DNA of 6,056 bases, from the NCBI GenBank assembly GCA_020444775.1, contig JAGRHX010000503.1, positions 1 through 6,056 of the forward strand. The letters are read 5' to 3'. This DNA is from Gammaproteobacteria bacterium (GTDB lineage: Bacteria; Pseudomonadota; Gammaproteobacteria; HK1). Below the pieces are notes generated by a model. It saw only the letters and a program-made list of their open reading frames with translations, made no database searches and had not been told where the DNA came from. This document shows positions 1 through 5,907 of this stretch, in pieces (positions within the stretch are counted from its first letter, which is position 1; the number at the start of each line of letters is the position of its first letter). The position numbers were made by a program, and so were the translations under genes.

Positions 1-1073
1 TGTTGCTCAGACGCCTCGGAGATGACCGGGGGGGTAATCATCGGATCCTGCTCGAGCTGGTGCTGGACGTCGTTGCCCTGGTCGCCGTGTTCTACTTCGT
101 CGGAGGCGCTGGCAATCCGCTGGTCTCGCTGTTGCTGCTACCGATCGTGGCGGCGGCGTATCTGTTACCGCAGCGTCTTTCCATGCTGCTCACGGTCGGT
201 GCCATCTGTGCCTACACCGTATTGCTGTTCGAGCACTCGCCGGTCGACGCCGTTGCGCCTCGGCACATGAGCAGCAACCTGGTGCATGTGCTCGGCATGT
301 GGATCAGCTTCGTGCTCAGCGCGATGTTGGTCACGGTGTTCGTCGGCCTGCTGGCCGGTCAGCTTCGCGCACGGGAACACGAGCTCAGGCGTCAGCGTGA
401 GCTCGCGGCTCGCGACGAGCAGCTGGTGGCGTTGGGCACACAAGCTGCAAGCGTGGTCCATGAGCTGGCAACCCCCTTGACCAGCATTGCGCTCCTGGTC
501 GAAACGCTGCAATCGCCGGCCGGGGAGCTGGATCCAGCGCTCCGCGAGGACCTGGGACTGATCGAGGAACAGGTCGGTCTGAGCGTGGCCGCCGTGCGCC
601 GGCTGTCGCAAGTGGTCGAGGACAGCTATCAGGACAGCGTGCGCAAGTCCGCCGCCGGCCGTTTCGTGGCTGAAGCGGTCGCTCGCTTCGGGCATTATCA
701 GCCCGGCAAGAAGGTTTGCATGCAGGGCGGCGAGGAGCCGACCGTCATCGATGCCTCCTTGAGCCTGCTGCATGCCTTGATCAGCCTCATCAGCAATGCG
801 GCGGATGCGGATTCGGACATCGTGCGGGTGTCGGTCGAAGCAACTGGAAACGGTGTGGAGATTCGAATCGTGGACTGGGGCGACGGGTTCCCGCCCGACG
901 TGGATCCAGAGCGGAGCCTGCTGCCGCTACCCAGCCACAAGCACGAAGGCCAGGGGCTCGGCTTGTTCCTGGCCAGGGCCAGTATAGAGCGCGCCGGTGG
1001 AACGCTTCGCTGGACACGCGGCACCGAAGGTATGACCGCTGCGACCATAGGTCTGCCGGGAGCCGCGGCATGA
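1..1073 (+). CDS. regB: RegB/PrrB/RoxS-type redox sensor histidine kinase, 5'-partial
   Basis: Inner-membrane sensor kinase that would autophosphorylate on His and pass phosphate to the regulator encoded just downstream. Residue numbers count from the TTG at position 3. About four hydrophobic segments are visible (near 15-33, 41-56, 61-77, 94-118). Between the first two is GGAGNPL (34-40), matching the RegB quinone-site signature GGxxNPF with Leu for Phe. A charged linker leads to the H-box VVHELATPLTS with phospho-acceptor His153, N-box around Asn265 (SLISNAADAD), G1 box DWGDGFPPD (291-299) and G2 box GQGLGLFLAR (316-325). RegB proteins have six membrane segments, so the first two and the true start should lie off the left edge; the TTG is probably an internal Leu codon. 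The redox-active Cys that RegB carries about 40 residues after the His is not present; Leu193/Ser194 fall there. The stop overlaps the next gene's ATG. Confidence 0.9.
   Translation, partial: LLRRLGDDRGGNHRILLELVLDVVALVAVFYFVGGAGNPLVSLLLLPIVAAAYLLPQRLSMLLTVGAICAYTVLLFEHSPVDAVAPRHMSSNLVHVLGMWISFVLSAMLVTVFVGLLAGQLRAREHELRRQRELAARDEQLVALGTQAASVVHELATPLTSIALLVETLQSPAGELDPALREDLGLIEEQVGLSVAAVRRLSQVVEDSYQDSVRKSAAGRFVAEAVARFGHYQPGKKVCMQGGEEPTVIDASLSLLHALISLISNAADADSDIVRVSVEATGNGVEIRIVDWGDGFPPDVDPERSLLPLPSHKHEGQGLGLFLARASIERAGGTLRWTRGTEGMTAATIGLPGAAA
1058..1062 (+). promoter_or_regulatory. Ribosome binding site of the response regulator
   Basis: GGGAG ends seven bases before the ATG at 1070. It lies within the last codons of the kinase gene and decides the start of the regulator in favour of the ATGA overlap. 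Confidence 0.6.
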
Positions 1074-1606
1074 GTCACGCGGCGACACGCCTTCTGATCG
1101 TCGATGACGATGACGTCCTCACCCACACGTTGAAACGGATCCTGGCACCCGCCTATCGTGAAATCTGGATTCGCGACACGGTATCGGGCGCGCTCGATCT
1201 CGCCCTGGAGCAGCGTCCGGAGCATGCGCTGGTGGATCTGCGCCTGGGTGATGAGAATGGCCTGGAACTGGTGGAGGCATTGGTCGCAATCGATGCCGAG
1301 ATGCGAATCGTGGTGTTGAGTGGCTACGGAACGATCCCCACCTGTGTGCAGGCGATGCGTCTGGGCGCCTTTGATTTCGTCTGCAAGCCAGCCACACGCG
1401 CCGAGATCCTGCGTGCATTCGAGGACCGGATACAACCGGCGCAGGATGTTCCGGCGACGCTGCCGTCGCTCAGGCAGCGCGAATCCGACTATCTTCAGCA
1501 CGTCCTGGAGCTCAATGATGGCAACGTCTCGGCAACGGCGCGCGCGCTGCGTATGCATCGACGTACCCTACAGCGCAAACTGGCCAAGCGTCGTAGCGTG
1601 GACTGA
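1070..1606 (+). CDS. regA: ActR/RegA-type response regulator with Fis-like HTH
   Basis: Cytoplasmic DNA-binding response regulator of 178 residues, partner of the kinase upstream. The receiver domain has the acidic cluster VDDDD (11-15), phospho-acceptor Asp56 in ALVDLRLG, the switch Ser84 in LSGYG and Lys106 in CKPAT. The C-terminal segment (about 148-174) has GNVSATARAL followed by MHRRTLQRKLAKR, a close match to the Fis-type helix-turn-helix of RegA/PrrA/ActR/RoxR, where the MHRRTLQR recognition helix is highly conserved. Length is near the family's usual 180 or so. The linker (about 121-135) holds three scattered prolines rather than the proline-rich hinge I recall from RegA. The ATG at 1070 overlaps the kinase stop (ATGA) and has GGGAG at 1058-1062 at good spacing, so this start is preferred over longer in-frame starts inside the kinase gene. 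Known RegA proteins control respiration and other redox genes; the targets here are unknown. Confidence 0.93.
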   Translation: MSHAATRLLIVDDDDVLTHTLKRILAPAYREIWIRDTVSGALDLALEQRPEHALVDLRLGDENGLELVEALVAIDAEMRIVVLSGYGTIPTCVQAMRLGAFDFVCKPATRAEILRAFEDRIQPAQDVPATLPSLRQRESDYLQHVLELNDGNVSATARALRMHRRTLQRKLAKRRSVD

Positions 1607-1609
1607 GCG

Positions 1610-1621
1610 CGGCGCGCGCCG
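1610..1621. repeat. 12-base perfect GC palindrome between convergent operons
   Basis: CGGCGCGCGCCG equals its own reverse complement. It lies in the 38-base gap (1607-1644) between the response regulator stop and the apbE stop. It has no loop and no T-tract on either side, so it is not a recognisable intrinsic terminator. It may be only a by-product of high GC content, or it could help stop converging transcription. Nothing else is visible in the gap. Confidence 0.35.
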
Positions 1622-1644
1622 TGGCCGTCCCGCGATGAGCACAT

Positions 1645-2544
1645 TCAAAGCGAGCCACCCGTGCGGCCGTACACATCCATCCACAGGTGTGGCACACCCA
1701 GCTCCCCGAGCCAGCGTGGACCATCCTGATCCTTGAGCATTGCAATCGTCGACGCACTGCCTGCCACCACGCAGTGCTCGGCCATCACGGTCACCGCCGC
1801 CAGGTGGCGAGTCGGCCAGCCGGTGCGGATGTTCAATAGATGGCCATAGCGCACGCCGTTCACGACGCGACAGCGAGCATAGTCACCGCTCGATGCGATC
1901 GCACCTGAAGATAGCGAGACGCGTCGCCAGGCGCTGTTTGCCTGGCGCGGATGCGCCACCGCGACCGACCATGGCGTACCATCGGGGTGTGGTCCGATGA
2001 CGCGGATGTCGCCGCCGAGATTGACCAGACCATGCTCTGCACCGTGGTCTCTGCAGGTGGCGGCGGCGTGGTCGGCCGCATACTCCTTGACGATTCCACC
2101 CAGGTCCAGCTCCAGCCCTGGCCGGTCGAAGCTGAGGCGCGGCGGGTTCCAGCACAGATGTTGCCAGCCGACACGCTCACGCAAGCGCTGGACCATGTCT
2201 GCCTCGGGCAGGCCGTCGGCATCGGATCGCCACAGACGCTGCAATGCACCGGTGGTGATGTCGAACAAGCCATCGCTTTGTTCATGGCAGGTTCGGGCGT
2301 AGTCCAGCAGCGCGGCCGTCTCCGGGTCGACACATAGTGATCCGCCCTGCGCTGCGACGCGGTTGATCTCGGATAACAGGCTGTACCGGTCAAAGCGTGA
2401 ATAACGACCTTCGAGCCGGTCGATGTCGGCCATGCCCGCGGCTTGGATGGCGCGTGCAGTCTTGGCGTTGGGCGCGTAGAGTCGTATCTCGCACGGGCTG
2501 CCCATCGCCTTGAATCGGAACCGATACGATCGCAATGTGCTCAT
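1645..2544 (-). CDS. apbE: FAD:protein FMN transferase (ApbE family), leaderless variant
   Basis: ApbE enzymes move FMN from FAD onto a Thr/Ser of a target protein, in an Mg-dependent reaction. This 299-residue protein has the family motifs in order: MGSPCEIRL (14-22), SLLSEIN (55-61), DGLFDITTGAL (91-101), DLGGIVKEYAAD (147-158), NLGGDIRVIGP (175-185), SSGAIASSGDY (212-222), HLLNIRTGWP (235-244) and AGSASTIAML (261-270). Differences from classical ApbE are Glu154 where Gly is usual (KGYAVD-like), HLLNIRTG in place of HxIDPRTG, and Gly262 where the metal-ligand Asp of the ADAxxT motif sits; Thr266 of that motif is kept. No signal peptide is present: the ATG at 2544 is the first possible start after the upstream gene's stop, since all 29 codons between are non-start sense codons. 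AAGG lies ten bases before the ATG, a rather long spacing. It is the last gene of the operon; a target candidate is encoded directly upstream. Confidence 0.92.
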   Translation of the reverse strand: MSTLRSYRFRFKAMGSPCEIRLYAPNAKTARAIQAAGMADIDRLEGRYSRFDRYSLLSEINRVAAQGGSLCVDPETAALLDYARTCHEQSDGLFDITTGALQRLWRSDADGLPEADMVQRLRERVGWQHLCWNPPRLSFDRPGLELDLGGIVKEYAADHAAATCRDHGAEHGLVNLGGDIRVIGPHPDGTPWSVAVAHPRQANSAWRRVSLSSGAIASSGDYARCRVVNGVRYGHLLNIRTGWPTRHLAAVTVMAEHCVVAGSASTIAMLKDQDGPRWLGELGVPHLWMDVYGRTGGSL

Positions 2545-2577
2545 CGATGGATGACCTTGATGGCTGCATCGTCGATC

Positions 2578-2622
2578 AGTGACGCGAAAGCGGTGTGCCC
2601 ATGCTTCTCGGCTTTCGTCACT
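2578..2622. repeat. Intercistronic inverted repeat upstream of apbE
   Basis: AGTGACGCGAAAGC (2578-2591) pairs with GCTTTCGTCACT (2611-2622), giving 12 base pairs with a two-base CG bulge and a 19-base loop. It sits inside the 87-base spacer between the double-barrel gene and apbE, the only real gap in this operon. No run of T follows it on the minus strand, so it does not look like a full rho-independent terminator. In the transcript it could act as an mRNA-stability or processing hairpin that sets apbE level, or as a protein-binding operator. The role is inferred; the repeat is directly seen. Confidence 0.6.
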
Positions 2623-2631
2623 CGCCTTCCA

Positions 2632-5178
2632 TCAAAAGTGATATTGCCACGATACATTGAGCGTGCCGCCCCGTTCGATCTGGTAACCCCGCAGATCCTG
2701 TCGAATCGGCTCCACCCATTCCGCGCTGAGTGTATGTCCGTCGAAGCGTCCGTGTGGCATTCGTAGCGTCAGGCCAAGGCCGAGCTCCAACAGCTCGTGG
2801 CCGTGATTCGTAGGATGGTCTCCGGGGCTGACTCCGGCGTTCGCACGTTGAGCGACGCCCTGGATGTCATCCTCCCAGGTCCAGCTGCCGCGTAGGGTCG
2901 CGCCGACCTGATCGCTGAGCCGCGCGCCGGCCCACAGGGCGCTCTGCAGCCGATCGCCGAGCCGATAGCCGCTGGCATTGCGTTCCTCCAATCTGCGGGT
3001 GGCAAGTAGTTGCGCGCCGAGCGTCCAGACATCGTTGGCGAATGTATAGGTGATGCTGGGGGTGAGGTCGAAGGTGCCGCTGCCCCGTTGCATGGCGTAG
3101 CCCTGGAGGCGAGCAGAGCGCGTCGTGGCGTCTTCCAGGGTCGCATCCAGGGCGCCGCTGGGTATGCTCAAGGCAAGACCCAGCTGGAGTCGATGGCCGT
3201 CGACATCGACGGGGCTGGCGAGTGCGCCAATCTGCGTGTCTCCCAGTCCGTCTGATCGATGTTCGTGCGTGTGCAGGTCGCTGGCCGTGGTACCATCGAG
3301 CGGTCGCATCTGCATGCGCATGTTGTGCAGCGAAGGCATCAGTGAAAGCGTGAGCCAGGATGTTGGCGCGTACATCAGATGCAGCATGTGCATGTGCATG
3401 AGCTTGCGCGATGGCACATGCGTGCAGGGCTGGTCTACGCATGCCCGGCTCGCCAGTTCGGCGTCGGCGGCGCCATGACGCCCGTGAAGCATCCGATCCT
3501 CGTCCTGGCGACGCATGAAGTGGTAGCCCAGCATCCAATCACCGGCTCGATTCAGCCCGTGTGCGAACTGGATGCCGCTTGGAATCAGTGGATGGGGGCG
3601 GTGGTCGGTCGTTGCAGCTGAATGTGCATGCGTGCGATGTCCGTGGGCAGCTACGCGCCTGGGGCTGGCGGATGACTCCAGAGGTAGCTCGATCGCGGCG
3701 TGCACCATGAGGGCATCGAAATCGAATGCCGCGGAGCCACCATCGCCGAGTCCCAATCCGCCACGGTGAAGCTTGTACTCGAAACCTGCCTGAAGATGCG
3801 CATCGTCGCCGAGCAGAGCGTCCAGACTGACACCACCGCTGAGGGTGCCGTACGCGGAGAGGCGATAGTCACTGGAATACAGACCGTCCTCGCGCGGCGC
3901 CAGGAAGTATGGCGCATAGAAGTCGGCCGCGGACTGGCTGTAGAAGCGGATCCTGGGCGCAACGACGATGCCGCCCGGCAATGGTTGGTGCCACTGTGCC
4001 TCCAGCGTGTGCGCTGTGATGTGCCAATCATCGCGGAACAGACTGTAATCCAGATGTATCGCGGCATCGACTCTATCGACGTGGTGACGTAGTCGAGTCG
4101 AGATATTCCAAAGATTCCGCTTGCGTGGCCGTACCTCGTGAAACAGCTCCACGCCGGCCACCTGGAGCTCGGTCACGTCCTGGAACACGGCCTGCTGCAG
4201 GTTCATGGCGGCGTATTCCTCAGGCGTGATCTCGCCCCGTATGTACACCAGCTTGTACGGGTTGCTCAGATAGCCACGCTGGCGGGCGTGAGATACGCCA
4301 AGCTGCACCAAGGTGTTCTTCGAGAGAATTCTTGAAGCGCTGGCGCCGGCGCGATGCTCACGGCTGCGCTCTCGCAGTTCCGGGTATGCCACGTCGCCGT
4401 CGTGTACGTGCTCGACATCGCCGTGAGCGCGGGACCGCTCGATCTGGTTGAAGGTCAGGGCGTAGTCGAGGTCGATCCTGGTCTGGGCACCTGGCAGTTC
4501 GAGGCCCAGCGCCAGGCTCACGAAATGCGACTTGAAATCGGGTTCGTCCGACAGTCCACCAGAGACTGACAGGGATGCCTGGTCGACGGCGCTGGTGAGT
4601 CCCAAGCGCAACTGATTGCGGGTCTCGCTGGGCTGTGCCGTCATCACCGGTCGGACCGGATCCCCGGTGGGTATTGCCGCTTCCAGGACCGCGGCGTAGC
4701 CGGCAGCCAGCCCACCCTGCACAGTTTGCTCAGCGGGTGGACTGCGCAGCAGATAGTCGAGCAGGGCGGATTGAAAGGCCTTGTAGCCCTGCATGCTGTT
4801 GGTGATCTCGAAGGTGCCCAGCACCGGTGAGGCGGCGCTTATCACATCGGCCGGTGTGTAGCGTTGTTGGCCCAGCTGCTGCTTCGGCCGTCCGGTCATC
4901 GCGGCGGGCACGCTGAAGCTCGGTGTAGCGCCGGAATAGATGTCCTGGTCGATCTCCAGCGTCAGCTCGCTGCCCGCGGGTAGTGGCAAGCCGGCATCGA
5001 GGTGGAGGATGCGGGCATCGATGCGGGCGCCGCCTTCCCTGTACAGACCAACCTGAACGGTCGCGTGAGCCTGGTCACTCGGTTGCGCGGCGCGTGGTCC
5101 GATGCCGGGCAGACCGAGGGCCGCCGCGGTGAGCGCTGCGAGGGCCTGACAACGCCGGTCACCTGCAGCCACAGCCAC
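2632..5178 (-). CDS. DUF3570 barrel fused to a second Met/His-rich outer-membrane barrel
   Basis: Predicted outer-membrane protein of 848 residues. Residues 1 to about 31 look like a signal peptide (Arg8-Arg9, hydrophobic ALAALTAAALGL, cleavage near GPRAA). Residues 35-500 resemble the DUF3570 family: alternating amphipathic strands, SNPYKLVY (305-312), and DIYSGATP (79-86) near the start. Residues 511-530 form a His-rich linker (HGHRTHAHS). Residues 531-848 resemble a family of barrel proteins often labelled transporter: GDWMLGYHF, Met/His cluster MHMHMLHLMYAP (594-605), HNMRMQM (618-624), HTHEH (636-640), GSGTFDLTPSITYTF, GYRLGDRLQSALW, ending in WQYHF with the terminal Phe typical of outer-membrane barrels. 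The two parts are normally separate proteins. DIYSGAT matches the ApbE flavinylation consensus DxxSGAT, with Thr85 as the candidate FMN site. The start is GTG at 5178, overlapping the lipoprotein gene by 20 bases; GTG at 5172 is an alternative. The substrate and function are unknown. Confidence 0.85.
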   Translation of the reverse strand: MAVAAGDRRCQALAALTAAALGLPGIGPRAAQPSDQAHATVQVGLYREGGARIDARILHLDAGLPLPAGSELTLEIDQDIYSGATPSFSVPAAMTGRPKQQLGQQRYTPADVISAASPVLGTFEITNSMQGYKAFQSALLDYLLRSPPAEQTVQGGLAAGYAAVLEAAIPTGDPVRPVMTAQPSETRNQLRLGLTSAVDQASLSVSGGLSDEPDFKSHFVSLALGLELPGAQTRIDLDYALTFNQIERSRAHGDVEHVHDGDVAYPELRERSREHRAGASASRILSKNTLVQLGVSHARQRGYLSNPYKLVYIRGEITPEEYAAMNLQQAVFQDVTELQVAGVELFHEVRPRKRNLWNISTRLRHHVDRVDAAIHLDYSLFRDDWHITAHTLEAQWHQPLPGGIVVAPRIRFYSQSAADFYAPYFLAPREDGLYSSDYRLSAYGTLSGGVSLDALLGDDAHLQAGFEYKLHRGGLGLGDGGSAAFDFDALMVHAAIELPLESSASPRRVAAHGHRTHAHSAATTDHRPHPLIPSGIQFAHGLNRAGDWMLGYHFMRRQDEDRMLHGRHGAADAELASRACVDQPCTHVPSRKLMHMHMLHLMYAPTSWLTLSLMPSLHNMRMQMRPLDGTTASDLHTHEHRSDGLGDTQIGALASPVDVDGHRLQLGLALSIPSGALDATLEDATTRSARLQGYAMQRGSGTFDLTPSITYTFANDVWTLGAQLLATRRLEERNASGYRLGDRLQSALWAGARLSDQVGATLRGSWTWEDDIQGVAQRANAGVSPGDHPTNHGHELLELGLGLTLRMPHGRFDGHTLSAEWVEPIRQDLRGYQIERGGTLNVSWQYHF
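3589..3648 (-). other. His-rich linker between the two barrels
   Basis: Residues 511-530 of the double-barrel protein contain six His residues (HGHRTHAHS, then DHRPHP) between the last strand-like segment of the DUF3570 part and the start of the second barrel. It is low in hydrophobic residues and is probably a flexible, possibly metal-binding, connector. Confidence 0.5.
4924..4944 (-). other. Candidate ApbE flavinylation motif DIYSGAT
   Basis: Codons 79-85 of the double-barrel protein encode Asp-Ile-Tyr-Ser-Gly-Ala-Thr. ApbE enzymes attach FMN by a phosphoester to the last Thr/Ser of DxxSGA(T/S)-type motifs in NqrB/NqrC/RnfG-like targets and FMN-binding domains. The motif lies about 50 residues after the predicted signal peptide cleavage site, hence outside the cytoplasm. 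The motif match is seen; modification is inferred. Confidence 0.55.
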
Positions 5179-5383
5179 CCGCCTGCACGCCTATGCCGCC
5201 GGAGGCTGCTTCGCGGCTGTCATGAATGTGTGCGCGCAGCGCGCTCAGCGCCGGTGAGGGCGCAATGGCCATTTCTCGGCGGGCCAGTCGACCACGCTCC
5301 CAGGGCTGCACGTGCTCGGCGCAGCCGTTCACGAAGATGCACGCGAGCAGCAGGCCCAGGACGCCTATGGAACAGCGTTTCAT
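5159..5383 (-). CDS. DUF4266-type small outer-membrane lipoprotein
   Basis: A 74-residue lipoprotein. Residues 1-20 are a signal peptide (MKR, then a hydrophobic stretch) ending in lipobox VNGC, so Cys21 should be lipidated; Ala22 after it, not Asp, predicts outer-membrane delivery. The mature part is only 54 residues. It opens with HVQPWERGRLARREM (24-38), the recognisable DUF4266 signature, and ends HDSREAASGGIGVQAGGCGCR, with a Gly-rich stretch and a CxC pair (Cys71, Cys73). The function of the family is not known to me; a CxC tail could bind a metal or cofactor, or be a thiol substrate of the TlpA-like protein encoded upstream. ATG at 5383 begins two bases after that gene's TAA, with no clear Shine-Dalgarno sequence, so translation is probably coupled. 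The end overlaps the double-barrel gene by 20 bases. DUF4266 and DUF3570 genes commonly occur together, as I recall. Confidence 0.88.
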   Translation of the reverse strand: MKRCSIGVLGLLLACIFVNGCAEHVQPWERGRLARREMAIAPSPALSALRAHIHDSREAASGGIGVQAGGCGCR

Positions 5384-5385
5384 CG

Positions 5386-5907
5386 TTACATCAGGGACAG
5401 CACGCTGGCCCTGATGCGCGCCGCATCACCGCGCCGGAAGCCATGGTGTACCGCCTGGATCAGCCCATCGGCGCTGACCACATAGGTGCTGGGCATCGCC
5501 GGCAGCATGAAGGCACGCGCGCATTCGCCCGCGGGATCGAACAACACGGTATAAGCGACCGGATGCTCCTTCAGAAAGCGGGCCGCCGCGTCGCCGTCCT
5601 CGTCCACGTTGATGGCCAGCACCCTCAGACCACGAGCGCTGAGCTCGGCTTGGAGTGCGTCCAGAAAAGGCATTGCCTGTCTGCACGGTGCACACCAGCT
5701 GGCCCAGAAGTCGATGACCAGCACCCGTGTAGCATCGGCCGTGACGGCTGAAGTCTCCTGCCGGTGAGTGCGCAGTGCCGGGCAGTCCGGCAGCGACTGT
5801 CCCGCCTCGAAGGCGTGCCCTGGACCCGCCAACCAGGACAGGGGCGAAACCAGCAGAGTCGCAAGGGCACGCGCTTGGAATGAACGACGATGGGGGGGCG
5901 GCCTCAT
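5386..5907 (-). CDS. TlpA/ResA-like periplasmic thiol-disulfide oxidoreductase
   Basis: Single thioredoxin-fold protein exported to the periplasm. The chosen start is ATG at 5907 (173 residues), because it overlaps the upstream gene's stop as ATGA; an in-frame GTG at 5925 would add six residues. Numbering from that ATG: signal peptide or anchor 1-32 (MRPPPHRRSFQ, then a hydrophobic run ending GPGHA), catalytic WCAPC at 71-75 in VLVIDFWASWCAPCRQAMPFL, the central strand VLAINVDED (97-105), and cis-Pro139 in AMPSTYVV. These mark the TlpA/ResA/AhpC-TSA branch. Extra Cys residues lie at 42 and 129. Such proteins reduce or reshuffle disulfides in exported proteins, for example during haem or copper centre assembly. 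Here the likely client is the Cys-tailed lipoprotein encoded next, or Cys580/Cys585 of the double-barrel protein; that is inference. It ends in TAA at 5386-5388, two bases before the lipoprotein ATG. Confidence 0.92.
   Translation of the reverse strand: MRPPPHRRSFQARALATLLVSPLSWLAGPGHAFEAGQSLPDCPALRTHRQETSAVTADATRVLVIDFWASWCAPCRQAMPFLDALQAELSARGLRVLAINVDEDGDAAARFLKEHPVAYTVLFDPAGECARAFMLPAMPSTYVVSADGLIQAVHHGFRRGDAARIRASVLSLM

Noticed and set aside
165..773. A 202-codon antisense open frame inside the kinase gene
   Set aside because: The translation is His/Gln/Arg-rich and of low complexity, as expected for the reverse of membrane and helical coding sequence.
698..1558. A 286-codon open frame antisense to the kinase end and the response regulator
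   Set aside because: It runs opposite two strongly conserved genes with clear motifs and shows no recognisable domain; long antisense frames are expected at this GC content.
1607..1644. A bidirectional intrinsic terminator between the convergent operons
   Set aside because: The GC palindrome has no loop and there is no T-run on either strand.
2545..2634. Possible stop-codon readthrough joining the double-barrel protein to ApbE, since both are in one frame with only a TGA and 29 sense codons between
   Set aside because: The barrel ends in WQYHF with the terminal Phe expected of a finished outer-membrane protein, and ApbE has its own ATG; a chance shared frame (one in three) is sufficient explanation.
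3379..3402. A short tandem DNA repeat (catgtg units)
   Set aside because: It simply encodes the alternating Met-His stretch of the second barrel; too short and explained by the protein.
5165..5222. The DUF4266 tail SREAASGG as an alternative ApbE target
   Set aside because: It lacks the Gly-Ala-Thr/Ser ending and the Asp spacing of the DxxSGA(T/S) consensus.
5002..5751. A 249-codon plus-strand open frame opposite the TlpA-like, DUF4266 and double-barrel genes
   Set aside because: Its translation is rich in Arg, Ala and Gly without any motif, and it overlaps three well-supported genes on the other strand.
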